From JBBROS01 sp965199595 (GTDB taxonomy: Bacteria > Pseudomonadota > Alphaproteobacteria > Acetobacterales > Acetobacteraceae): a stretch of 64,000 nt of DNA. The notes below the pieces were generated by a model, which did no database searches, was not told the origin of the DNA, and worked only from the letters and a program-made list of their open reading frames with translations. The translations under genes were made by a program, and so were the position numbers. Location: assembly GCA_965199595.1 (NCBI GenBank), contig OZ241182.1, forward strand, positions 992,001 to 1,056,000. The letters are read 5' to 3'. Shown piece by piece: positions 1 to 7,138 of the stretch (positions are counted from its first letter, which is position 1; each line of letters opens with the position of its first letter).

Positions 1-603
1 CAGCAGACCACGACGGGCAGCTACGAGACCGCGATCGGGCGGGTCGGCATGTTGTTCAGCGACCTGGCTGCCGCCGGGGTGAACCTGCGGATGGTCAATC
101 TGGGCGGTGGGTATCCGGTGCGGTACCGCGATGAGATCCCGGGGATCGACCGGTTCGCGGATGCCATCATGGGGGCGATGACCGATCATTTCGGCAATGA
201 CCTGCCGGAGATCCTGGTGGAGCCGGGGCGGTTCCTGGTTGGGGATGCCGGGGTGATCTGCACCGAGGTGGTGCTGGTGTGCCACAAGGCCAAGGATGAT
301 CCGGTGCGCTGGGTGTATCTCGACATCGGGCGCTTTGGCGGGCTGGCGGAGACCGAGGGCGAGTCGATCAAGTACCGGTTCGAGACGGCGCATGATGAAG
401 CCGGGGGCGAGACGGGGCCGGTGGCGATTGCCGGGCCGACGTGCGACGGGGCGGATATCCTGTATGAGCGCTCCAACTACCGGTTGCCGACTGCGTTGCG
501 GAGCGGGGAGCAGATCCGGATCATGTCGACCGGGGCTTACACGACGACGTATGCGAGCCAGCGGTTCAACGGGTTTGCGCCGTTGAGCGAGCATTACATC
601 TGA
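1..603 (+). CDS. Ornithine/diaminopimelate-type decarboxylase, C-terminal part
   Basis: This is a PLP-dependent fold-III decarboxylase, probably ornithine decarboxylase making putrescine. It is cut by the window edge, so the N-terminal PLP lysine is missing and only about 200 codons remain. The visible residues begin QQTTTGSYE, matching the 'HVGSQ' strand of the family. They continue with LNLGGGYP-like VNLGGGYP, the phosphate-binding EPGRFLVGDAG, and the GPTCDGAD motif that supplies the active-site Cys-Asp from the partner subunit. The C-terminal YASQRFNGF stretch is typical of the eukaryote-like ODC group found in alphaproteobacteria. A strong hairpin terminator follows. Lysine or diaminopimelate decarboxylase activity cannot be excluded without the N-terminus. 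Confidence 0.9.
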   Translation, partial: QQTTTGSYETAIGRVGMLFSDLAAAGVNLRMVNLGGGYPVRYRDEIPGIDRFADAIMGAMTDHFGNDLPEILVEPGRFLVGDAGVICTEVVLVCHKAKDDPVRWVYLDIGRFGGLAETEGESIKYRFETAHDEAGGETGPVAIAGPTCDGADILYERSNYRLPTALRSGEQIRIMSTGAYTTTYASQRFNGFAPLSEHYI

Positions 604-635
604 GAGTCCGGGGCCTTCCTGCTTCCGGCGATCGA

Positions 636-666
636 GGCTCTCTCCCTATGGGAGGGGGCCTTTTTT
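636..666 (+). terminator. Rho-independent terminator after the decarboxylase
   Basis: An 11-base stem (GGCTCTCTCCC with GGGAGGGGGCC, two G-U pairs) is followed directly by six T residues. It lies 33 bases after the decarboxylase stop and 35 bases before the next ATG, so it separates the two transcription units. Confidence 0.85.
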
Positions 667-700
667 GTTGCTAGCCTCGGGGGAAACGGGGGAGGCGGGG

Positions 701-1525
701 ATGGAGGTTTCCATTCTGGCGGATGTGGATGCGCTGGCGGGGCTGGTGCCGGATGGGGCTTTGGTGGCGTTGCCGCCGGATAATTCGCTGGCGCCGTGTG
801 CGCTGGTTCGGGCGCTGGTGCGGCGGGGGGTTCGGGGGCTGCGGCTGCTGGGGGTTCCGGTGAGCGGGTATGTCACCGACCTGCTGATCGGGGCGGGGTG
901 TGTGGCTTCGGTGCAGACCAGTGCCGTGACGCTGGGGGAGGCGGGGTTGGCGCCGCGGTTCACGGCGGCGGTGGCGGCCGGGTCGATCGAGGTGATCGAT
1001 GCGACGTGCCCGGCGATCCATACCATGCTGCAGGCCGCCGAGAAGGGTGTGCCGTTCATGCCGCTGCGGGGGGTGCTGGGCAGCGACCTGGTGGCGCACC
1101 GGCGGGACTGGATGGTGCAGCAGAACCCGTTCAGCGATGTGGCGGACCTGGTGCTGCTGGTGCCGGCGCTGTCGCCTGATGTGGCATTGTTCCATGGGGT
1201 CATGGCGGACCGGGCGGGCAATGTGTGGGTGGGGCGGCGGCGGGAGCTGGCGACGATCGCGCATGCGAGCCGCCGGGTTCTGGTGACGGTGGAGCGGGTG
1301 GTGGAGGGCAACCTGCTGGAGGATGAGCGGTTGGCGCCGGGGGTGATTGCGGCGACGTATATCGAGGCGGTGGCGGTGGAGCCGCTTGGCTGTTGGCCGA
1401 TTGCGCTGCTGGACGAGTATGACGGGGATGCCGGGCATATGCGGGACTATGCGCGGGCGGCGCGGAGCGAGGCCGGGTTCCTGGATTACGTGGAGCGGTT
1501 CGTTCAACAAGGAGACGTGGCGTGA
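701..1525 (+). CDS. CoA-transferase family subunit alpha
   Basis: This is the alpha subunit of a family I (glutaconate/IpdA-like) CoA-transferase, 274 aa, which moves CoA between acyl-carboxylates together with the beta subunit encoded next. The protein shows the family pattern of an N-terminal Rossmann-like region followed by residues around LLGVPVSGYVTDLLIGAG and a PFMPLRGVLGSDL segment. The open frame extends back to a TTG at 665 inside the preceding terminator. ATG 701 is preferred because GGAGGCGGGG precedes it. The stop overlaps the GTG of the next gene, implying translational coupling. The substrate is unknown, and the neighbouring decarboxylase is behind a terminator and gives no help. 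Confidence 0.78.
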   Translation: MEVSILADVDALAGLVPDGALVALPPDNSLAPCALVRALVRRGVRGLRLLGVPVSGYVTDLLIGAGCVASVQTSAVTLGEAGLAPRFTAAVAAGSIEVIDATCPAIHTMLQAAEKGVPFMPLRGVLGSDLVAHRRDWMVQQNPFSDVADLVLLVPALSPDVALFHGVMADRAGNVWVGRRRELATIAHASRRVLVTVERVVEGNLLEDERLAPGVIAATYIEAVAVEPLGCWPIALLDEYDGDAGHMRDYARAARSEAGFLDYVERFVQQGDVA

Positions 1526-2268
1526 TTGCGCCGGAAGAGCGGCTGGCCTGGGCCTTGGCGCAGCTGATCCTGGACCCTTCGGCGCCGGTGGCCCGGCATA
1601 TCGCGGTGGGGGCGGCGAGCCCGGTGCCGGCGGCGGCGTGCTGGCTGGTGCGGAAGATGGGGCATCCGGTTCGGCTGTCGCTGCTGCACAAGCGGAGCGG
1701 CAACCCGTTCACCGAGGGGACGCGGGAGCTGTTCGACCTGGCCGGGCAGGGGCGGATCGACCTGTTCTTCCTGGGGGGCGGGCAGATCGATGGGTTTGCC
1801 AATATCAACCTGGTGGGGACCGGGGCGTGGCCGGGGCGGACGGCGCGGTTTCCGGGAAGTTTCGGTTCGGCGTTCATGTACATGATGACGCCGCGGACCA
1901 TCCTGTTCCGGGAGGAGCATAGTTTGCGGGTGCTGGTGCCGCGGGTGGATCACGTGAGTGCGGCGGGGGTTTCGCCGGCGGGGGTGTTCCGGCGCGGGAC
2001 GGCGCAGGCGCTGGTGACGGGGCGGTGCGTGTTCCGGTTCGATCCGGCCGGGGATGCGGGGCGGGGGCGGTTTGCCCTGGCCAGCGTGCATCCCGGGGAG
2101 AGCCTGGAGAGCGTTCGGGCCGCGACCGGGTTCGGGTTCGACGCGGGAGAGGCCGGGGTGACGGCGGACCCGGATGCGGCGGCGCTGGCGCTGCTGCGCG
2201 GGCCGGTCCGGGACGAGATGCTGGAGACGTATCCGGAGTTCTGCGCCCGCGTCTGGCCGGTTGGCTGA
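1522..2268 (+). CDS. CoA-transferase family subunit beta
   Basis: This is the beta subunit partner of the preceding gene (248 aa). It starts at GTG 1522 in a four-base GTGA overlap with the alpha-subunit stop. The glycine-rich FFLGGGQIDGFANINLVGTG segment resembles the region of beta subunits of glutaconate-type and IpdB-like CoA-transferases that packs against the active site. The usual catalytic glutamate motif is not obvious to me, so the enzyme could be a divergent paralogue. The two genes form a simple two-gene operon that ends before a convergent PEP-CTERM gene 17 bases away. Confidence 0.75.
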   Translation: MIAPEERLAWALAQLILDPSAPVARHIAVGAASPVPAAACWLVRKMGHPVRLSLLHKRSGNPFTEGTRELFDLAGQGRIDLFFLGGGQIDGFANINLVGTGAWPGRTARFPGSFGSAFMYMMTPRTILFREEHSLRVLVPRVDHVSAAGVSPAGVFRRGTAQALVTGRCVFRFDPAGDAGRGRFALASVHPGESLESVRAATGFGFDAGEAGVTADPDAAALALLRGPVRDEMLETYPEFCARVWPVG

Positions 2269-2284
2269 CGCGGGCGAGGAGACT

Positions 2285-3067
2285 TCAGGCGCGGCGGCGG
2301 CGGGCGAAGGCGACGGCGGTGAGGCCCAGGCCGAGCAGGGCCAGGGAGGCGGGCTCGGGCACTGCGGTCGCCGCGGTCTCGAAGTTGGAGGCGATGGTGT
2401 CGGCGCCGAAGGAGACCGAGACGTTGTCCACCGCGCCCTTGAAGGTGCCGTTCCAGCCGGAGCCGACGCCGACCTCGATGCCGTAGATCATGGTCTTGGC
2501 GCTGAGCACGTGGGCGGAGGGGGTTGGCTGGGCGCCGGCGGCCCACTGGGCCAGGGTCACGTCGTAGACTTCGATGTTGCGGCCGGGGGTGAAGGCGCGC
2601 ATCCAGAAGTCCGCACCGGTCATGTCGATGGAGACGAATTGGTCGGTGGGAACGCCGGGGCCGTTGGTCGGGTAGCCGTTGTAGACGGGTTCGTAGATGA
2701 GGTAGCCGCTCTCCCGGCGCTCGGCGTCGTAGTAGCTGAGGCGGAAGGCCGGGGCGAGCCAGGCGCTCGTGGTGCTGCTGGAGTCGCGGTAGAACTGGTA
2801 GGACAGGCTGGTCAGCGTGCCGAGGGTGCGGCTGGGCTGCAGCCCCCAAGTGTCGACGAAGTCGGCCTTGTCGTTGCCGCCGGACGTCGAGAACTGCAGC
2901 GAGCCGTTGCCGGCATTCGGGTAGGTGTTGGTGATGGCGGCGGTGCCGGTGCCGCGAACGTTGGCGGCCTGCCAGCCCATGGGGTTGTCGCTGGTGACGA
3001 TGGATGCCGCGGCGGGCTGGGCGCAGGCGAGCATGGCACAGAGGACGGCGGCGGATGCGATCTTCAT
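2285..3067 (-). CDS. PEP-CTERM sorting domain-containing secreted protein
   Basis: This is a 260-residue exported protein of unknown function, expected to be sorted to the cell surface by an exosortase. It has a signal peptide (residues 1-22, ending PAAAS) and a middle region rich in Ser, Thr, Tyr and Asn with no recognisable catalytic motif. The C-terminal sorting signal is classic: VPEPASLALLGLGL followed by a short hydrophobic helix and the basic tail ARRRRA. No exosortase gene is present in the window. The upstream spacer (3068-3160) is unusually AT-rich for this DNA and probably holds its promoter. Confidence 0.88.
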   Translation of the reverse strand: MKIASAAVLCAMLACAQPAAASIVTSDNPMGWQAANVRGTGTAAITNTYPNAGNGSLQFSTSGGNDKADFVDTWGLQPSRTLGTLTSLSYQFYRDSSSTTSAWLAPAFRLSYYDAERRESGYLIYEPVYNGYPTNGPGVPTDQFVSIDMTGADFWMRAFTPGRNIEVYDVTLAQWAAGAQPTPSAHVLSAKTMIYGIEVGVGSGWNGTFKGAVDNVSVSFGADTIASNFETAATAVPEPASLALLGLGLTAVAFARRRRA

Positions 3068-3231
3068 GGTGGTGGAACCTCGACGTTATATCGCGGAGGA
3101 GTGAGCGACATTGCCGCGTTAATCAATACATAAATCAACATCAGCGACAATTCATGTTTCTGAGTGTGGCGGTTGCGGGTCTTGCGGCCGTGGTTGACGG
3201 ATATCGGATGCTGTGGGGACAATCGCTTCGT

Positions 3232-3253
3232 GCCCGCATCGCGCGGTGCGGGC
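3232..3253 (+). other. Short hairpin in the leader of the enamidase-like gene
   Basis: A seven-base perfect stem (GCCCGCA/TGCGGGC, eight-base loop) lies 35 bases upstream of the chosen ATG. It has no T tract, so it is more likely leader structure than a terminator. Its function is unknown. Confidence 0.4.
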
Positions 3254-3287
3254 GCTCCGGTTCCACGACTTCAGGAAAGATCACTGC

Positions 3288-4481
3288 ATGGCCCTCGCCG
3301 CCGGTCCCGAGATCCAGCTGGGCAAGCTGGTCATCCGCAACATCGGGCTGATGCTTTCGGGCAAGCTGGAGGCGCCGATCCTGGATGCGGACACGGTGGT
3401 GGCCGAGGGCGGGCGGATCACCGCGGTGGGGCGGGAGAAGGATTGCGACACCGGGGAGGCTCGGGTGGAGATCGATGCGCGGCACTGCGCGCTCTCGCCG
3501 GGGTTGATCGACAGCCACGTGCATCCGGTGTTCGGCGACTGGACGCCGCGGCAGGGGCAGCTTGGGTGGATCGACAGCACGATGAATGGCGGGGTGACGA
3601 CGATGATCTCGGCGGGCGAGGTGCATCTGCCGGGGCGGCCGCGGGACATCGTGGGGGTGAAGGCGCTGGCGATCACGGCGCAGCGGGCGTTTGCGAACTA
3701 CCGGCCCGGGGGGGTGAAGGTGATTGCCGGGGCACCGGTGATCGAGCAGGGGATGGTGGAGGCGGACTTCGCGGAGATGGCGGCGGCGGGGGTGACGACG
3801 CTGGGGGAGGTGGGGCTGGGCACGGTGAAGGCGGGGCATGAGGCCCGGCAGATGGTGGCGTGGGCGCGCAAGCACGGGATGCAGAGCACGATCCATACCG
3901 GGGGGCCGAGTGTCCCGGGGTCCGGCTACATCGATGCGGATACGGTGCTGGAGGCGGATGCGGACATCATCGGGCACATCAATGGCGGGCATACGGCGCT
4001 GCCGCTGCGGCAGATCCGGTGTTTGTGCGAGGGGTGCGGGCGGGGGATCGAGATCGTCCACAACGGCAACGAGCTGGCCGGGTTGACGGCGCTGCGCTAT
4101 GCCAAGGAGCTGGGGCAGATGGAGCGGGTGATCCTGGGGACGGATGGTCCGGCCGGGTCGGGGGTGCAGCCGCTGGGGATCCTGCGGATGGTGGCGCTGT
4201 TGAGCAGCCTGGGGGACACGCCGGCGGAGACGGTGTTCTGCTGTGCGACGGGGAACACGGCGCGGATGCGGGCCTTGAACTGCGGGATGATCGAGGTGGG
4301 GCGGAGTGCCGACTTCGTGCTGATGGACCGGGCGCAGCACAGTGCCGGGGGGGATCTGCTGGAGAGCGTGCGGATGGGGGACCTGCCGGGGATCGGGATG
4401 GTGATCATCGACGGGATGGTGCGGTGCATGCGGAGCCGGAACACGCCGCCGGCGGAGCGGGTTCCGGTTATCCGGGAGTAG
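3288..4481 (+). CDS. Enamidase-like amidohydrolase
   Basis: This is a metal-dependent amidohydrolase-superfamily enzyme (397 aa). It resembles enamidase of Eubacterium barkeri nicotinate fermentation, which hydrolyses 1,4,5,6-tetrahydro-6-oxonicotinate, across its length as I recall that sequence. Visible features are VIRNIGLMLSGKLEAPILDA at the N-terminus, the metal-binding DSHVHP, MNGGVTTMISAGE, HTGGPSVPGS, HINGGHTA, LGTDGPAGSG and a C-terminal MRSRNTPPAERV. ATG 3288 is chosen over the upstream frame start at 3213 because AGGAAAG lies eight bases before it and similarity begins there. No other nicotinate-pathway gene is nearby, so the true substrate may be another cyclic amide or imide. Confidence 0.75.
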   Translation: MALAAGPEIQLGKLVIRNIGLMLSGKLEAPILDADTVVAEGGRITAVGREKDCDTGEARVEIDARHCALSPGLIDSHVHPVFGDWTPRQGQLGWIDSTMNGGVTTMISAGEVHLPGRPRDIVGVKALAITAQRAFANYRPGGVKVIAGAPVIEQGMVEADFAEMAAAGVTTLGEVGLGTVKAGHEARQMVAWARKHGMQSTIHTGGPSVPGSGYIDADTVLEADADIIGHINGGHTALPLRQIRCLCEGCGRGIEIVHNGNELAGLTALRYAKELGQMERVILGTDGPAGSGVQPLGILRMVALLSSLGDTPAETVFCCATGNTARMRALNCGMIEVGRSADFVLMDRAQHSAGGDLLESVRMGDLPGIGMVIIDGMVRCMRSRNTPPAERVPVIRE

Positions 4482-4502
4482 GGGCGCGTTCAGCCCTGGT
4501 CC

Positions 4503-4528
4503 GGCCCTCTTCCGTGGGGAAGAGGGCC
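4503..4528. terminator. Palindromic hairpin between convergent genes
   Basis: A perfect 11-base inverted repeat (GGCCCTCTTCC / GGAAGAGGGCC, four-base loop) lies between the convergent amidohydrolase and mlaC genes. No long T tract follows on either strand, so termination strength is uncertain, but its position suits a bidirectional terminator. Confidence 0.6.
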
Positions 4529-4536
4529 TTGCCGGG

Positions 4537-5142
4537 TCAGCGGGCGATCTGCTGCTTCATGGCGGCGATCAGGGCGTCGATGCTGTAGTTGTTGCGCTGG
4601 AGGTAGGCGGCGTAGTCGGAGCGCTGGGTGAGGCGGAGGCTGGTGCCTTCGGCGATCACGTCGATGATCTTCAGGGTGCCGCTGACGGGGTTCACGACCC
4701 ATTGCACGTTGTTGGGCTGCTGGTTGGGGCGCTTGATGGTGGTGCCGACCAGGATGTCCTGTTCGCGCTGGGTGGTTGTGGTGGGGGTGAAGGTGACGCC
4801 CTGGAACTCACCGATCTTGCCGAAGATGTTGTTCATCAGCACGTCGTGGAACAGGCGGGAGAACTCGGCCTGCTGGGGGGGTGTCGCGGTGCGCCAGAAG
4901 CGGCCGAGGCAGAAGCGGGCGATGCCGTCGACGTCGACCGACTGATCGATGAGGGGGCGGAGGCGGGCCTTCTTGGATTCGTAATCGCCGGGGCCGTCGA
5001 CGATGGCGACCAGGGCGTTGCCGAGGCGGACGACGAAGGCGGTGGCGTCGTTGCCGGACTGGGCGTGGGCGCCGGGGGCCAGGGAGAGGAGGAGGCCGGC
5101 CATGGCGGTGCAGGCGAGGAGGCGGCGGCGTGTCAGCATCAT
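4537..5142 (-). CDS. mlaC: MlaC/Ttg2D-family periplasmic phospholipid-binding protein
   Basis: This is a periplasmic lipid carrier of the Mla pathway (201 aa) that ferries phospholipids between the outer-membrane MlaA complex and the inner-membrane MlaFEDB transporter. It has a Tat-like or Sec signal (RRRLLACTAMAGLLLSLAPG, cleaved near AHA-Q). It also has the family's conserved core, FCLGRFWRTATPPQQAEFSRLF, followed by the QWVVNP... and GTSLRLTQRSDYAAYLQRN strands. It lies 33 bases downstream of mlaA in the same orientation. The mlaFED ABC genes are not in the window. In hopanoid producers a related protein is called HpnM, an alternative name I cannot rule out. Confidence 0.87.
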   Translation of the reverse strand: MMLTRRRLLACTAMAGLLLSLAPGAHAQSGNDATAFVVRLGNALVAIVDGPGDYESKKARLRPLIDQSVDVDGIARFCLGRFWRTATPPQQAEFSRLFHDVLMNNIFGKIGEFQGVTFTPTTTTQREQDILVGTTIKRPNQQPNNVQWVVNPVSGTLKIIDVIAEGTSLRLTQRSDYAAYLQRNNYSIDALIAAMKQQIAR

Positions 5143-5175
5143 GTCAGACTTTCGTGGAGATCGGCAGCGGGTGGA

Positions 5176-5958
5176 TCAGCGGGAGAACCAGGCGGGGACG
5201 GTGGCGCGATTGTCTTCGCGGGTCTTGTTGATGGTGTCCTCGCGGTTCTGGCGGTAGAGGCTGCGGAAGGTGGCGTAGGGGTCCAGGGCTGATCTCTTGA
5301 CCTGGTCGATCGGGTCGATCAGGCGTTCGCGGGTATCGACGGCGGTGACGCCGTAGCGGCTGAGCTGGACGGCGCGGCTGCTGCCGAAGGTGGCGTAGGT
5401 GAGGGGGTCGAAGGCGATGTCCGTCACGTAGCCGCCGGCATCCCGCACGTCGCTGGGGCCGAGGACGGGGAGGAAGAGGTAGGGGCCTTCGCCGACGCCC
5501 CAGAGCGCCATGGTGACGCCGAAATCCGAGGTGTGTTCGGGGTAGCCGACCTTGCTCGCGACATCGAACAGGCCGCCGACGCCGGCGGTGGTGTTGATGG
5601 CGAAGCGCATCAGCGTGTCCCCGGCCCGGCGCGGCTTGGTCTGCAGCACGTCGTTCACGAGGGTCACGGGGGCGGCGAGGTTGGTCACGACGTTGTGGAT
5701 GGGGCGGCGGATGGCGCCGGGGACGTAGCGGTAGGCGACGGCGACGGGGCGCAGGATGTAGGTGTCGAGGCCGTCATTGACCTTGTAGAGGAAGCGGTTG
5801 GTGGGCTCGATGGGGTCGTTGGTCTGGCGGAAGTCCGCCAGGGCGGCCTGGTCCGTGGCGGGGGGCTGGGTTGCGCAGGCGGCGAGCAGGCCGACCATGA
5901 GCGCGGCCGGGGCGGCGATGGTGGCGAGGGCCTGGATGGGGCGGCGGGTGATGGGCAT
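5176..5958 (-). CDS. mlaA: MlaA (VacJ) outer-membrane lipoprotein
   Basis: This is a lipid-asymmetry lipoprotein (260 aa) that removes mislocalised phospholipid from the outer leaflet and hands it to MlaC. A lipobox is visible (VGLLAAC, Cys at about residue 28). The mature protein begins with the family signature NDPIEPTNRFLYKVNDGLD and continues with YRYVPGAIRRPIHNVVTNL, FAINTTAGVGGLFDVA, GEGPYLFLPVLGPSDVRD and DPLTYA. The proline-flanked helices form the membrane doughnut in known structures. It is the first gene of an mlaA-mlaC operon. Confidence 0.92.
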   Translation of the reverse strand: MPITRRPIQALATIAAPAALMVGLLAACATQPPATDQAALADFRQTNDPIEPTNRFLYKVNDGLDTYILRPVAVAYRYVPGAIRRPIHNVVTNLAAPVTLVNDVLQTKPRRAGDTLMRFAINTTAGVGGLFDVASKVGYPEHTSDFGVTMALWGVGEGPYLFLPVLGPSDVRDAGGYVTDIAFDPLTYATFGSSRAVQLSRYGVTAVDTRERLIDPIDQVKRSALDPYATFRSLYRQNREDTINKTREDNRATVPAWFSR

Positions 5959-6119
5959 CGTTCATCCTGCTTCGCGGGGCGGATGGCCCCGTCTTCGTGC
6001 AAACGTCATACGCGCAAGTCGCGTTGGTCGCCGCGTGTCGCCTATTATCCGCAATCCCGACAGTGTTGCACGTTCACAACGGCGTGCACAGGCGGGGGCT
6101 GGGGCTGGGGGATGGGGTT

Positions 6120-7127
6120 CTATCCGCCCTGTCGCCTGGAGGGTCGGAGGAGGGGGCCCAGGAGGAAGGGGCTCAGGAAGAGGGGGATCTGGCAGAGGCC
6201 GAAGAAGAGGGTGATGCGGGGGTCCGTGCCGTGGGGGAGGACGGCGAGGTAGAGGGCCATGTTGCGGTTGCCGCTCATCAGCCCGGCGCTGGCGGCTTCG
6301 CGCCTGCCCCAGGGGAGGAGGGTGAGGGTGGTGAGGGCGTTGAGGCCGTAGTCGATGGCGAAGGCGGCGATGAGGGCCTGGATGACCCAGGCCGGGTCGG
6401 TGGCGAGGCGGGGGGCCAGGCCGTCCATGACGGCGAATCCGTAGAAGACGACGAGCCAGACCAGGGCGCCGTCCACCGCGTCTCCCCATCGGGCGAGGCG
6501 GGCGGGGCCGATGAGGCGGCGGAGGGCGAGGGAGACGAGGAGGGGGAGGCCGACCACCAGGAGCAGGCGGCCCATGAAGGCGGCGGTGCCGATGCTGAGG
6601 TCGATGCCCAGGAGCCAGAGGGCGATGGGCGGGGCGGTGATGGGGACCAGGGCGAGGGTGGCGAGGGTGCCGACCAGGGAGAGGTCCGCGTCCAGGCCGA
6701 CCAGGCGGGCGAAGGCGGCGGCCGAGGTGGCGGCGCATCCGGTGGCGAAGATGACGACGCCGGCCTTGATGCCGGGGTCGAGCGGGAGGGGGGCGACGGC
6801 GAGCCAGGCGATGATGGGGCAGACGAGCATCTGCAGTGCCACGATGATGGCGAGGCGGGCGGGGCGGCGGAGGTGGCCGAGGGTTCGGGCGACATCGACC
6901 CGGAGCAGGACCAGGGTGGTCATGAGCAGGACGTTGGGGGTGACGAAGCCCTTGAAGGCCGAGGCGAGACCCGGCGAGAGGATGCCGCCGAAGATGCCGA
7001 CGGCGAGCAGGATGGAGCCGCGGCGGCCGGACCAGGCGAGGCCGCGGAGCGGGGCGTGCAGGAGCGGGTTGGCCCTGTCTGGCCTTGGGCCTGGCATCGG
7101 GGCTATAGGCCGGGGGTGACGCGACAC
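6120..7127 (-). CDS. Bile acid:sodium symporter (BASS)-like permease
   Basis: This is an inner-membrane transporter of the bile-acid/sodium symporter or ArsB/Acr3-like fold (335 aa). About nine to ten hydrophobic segments are visible from residue 38 onward. The conserved discontinuous-helix motif GNRNMAL near residue 295 and the polar FATGCAATSAAAF segment near residue 130 fit the two crossed helices that bind Na+. The substrate cannot be read from sequence. The start at 7127 would leave only 11 bases to the divergent helicase ATG, so the internal ATG at 7097 is an equally plausible start. Confidence 0.78.
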   Translation of the reverse strand: MSRHPRPIAPMPGPRPDRANPLLHAPLRGLAWSGRRGSILLAVGIFGGILSPGLASAFKGFVTPNVLLMTTLVLLRVDVARTLGHLRRPARLAIIVALQMLVCPIIAWLAVAPLPLDPGIKAGVVIFATGCAATSAAAFARLVGLDADLSLVGTLATLALVPITAPPIALWLLGIDLSIGTAAFMGRLLLVVGLPLLVSLALRRLIGPARLARWGDAVDGALVWLVVFYGFAVMDGLAPRLATDPAWVIQALIAAFAIDYGLNALTTLTLLPWGRREAASAGLMSGNRNMALYLAVLPHGTDPRITLFFGLCQIPLFLSPFLLGPLLRPSRRQGG

Positions 7128-7138
7128 ATATCCCCAGC

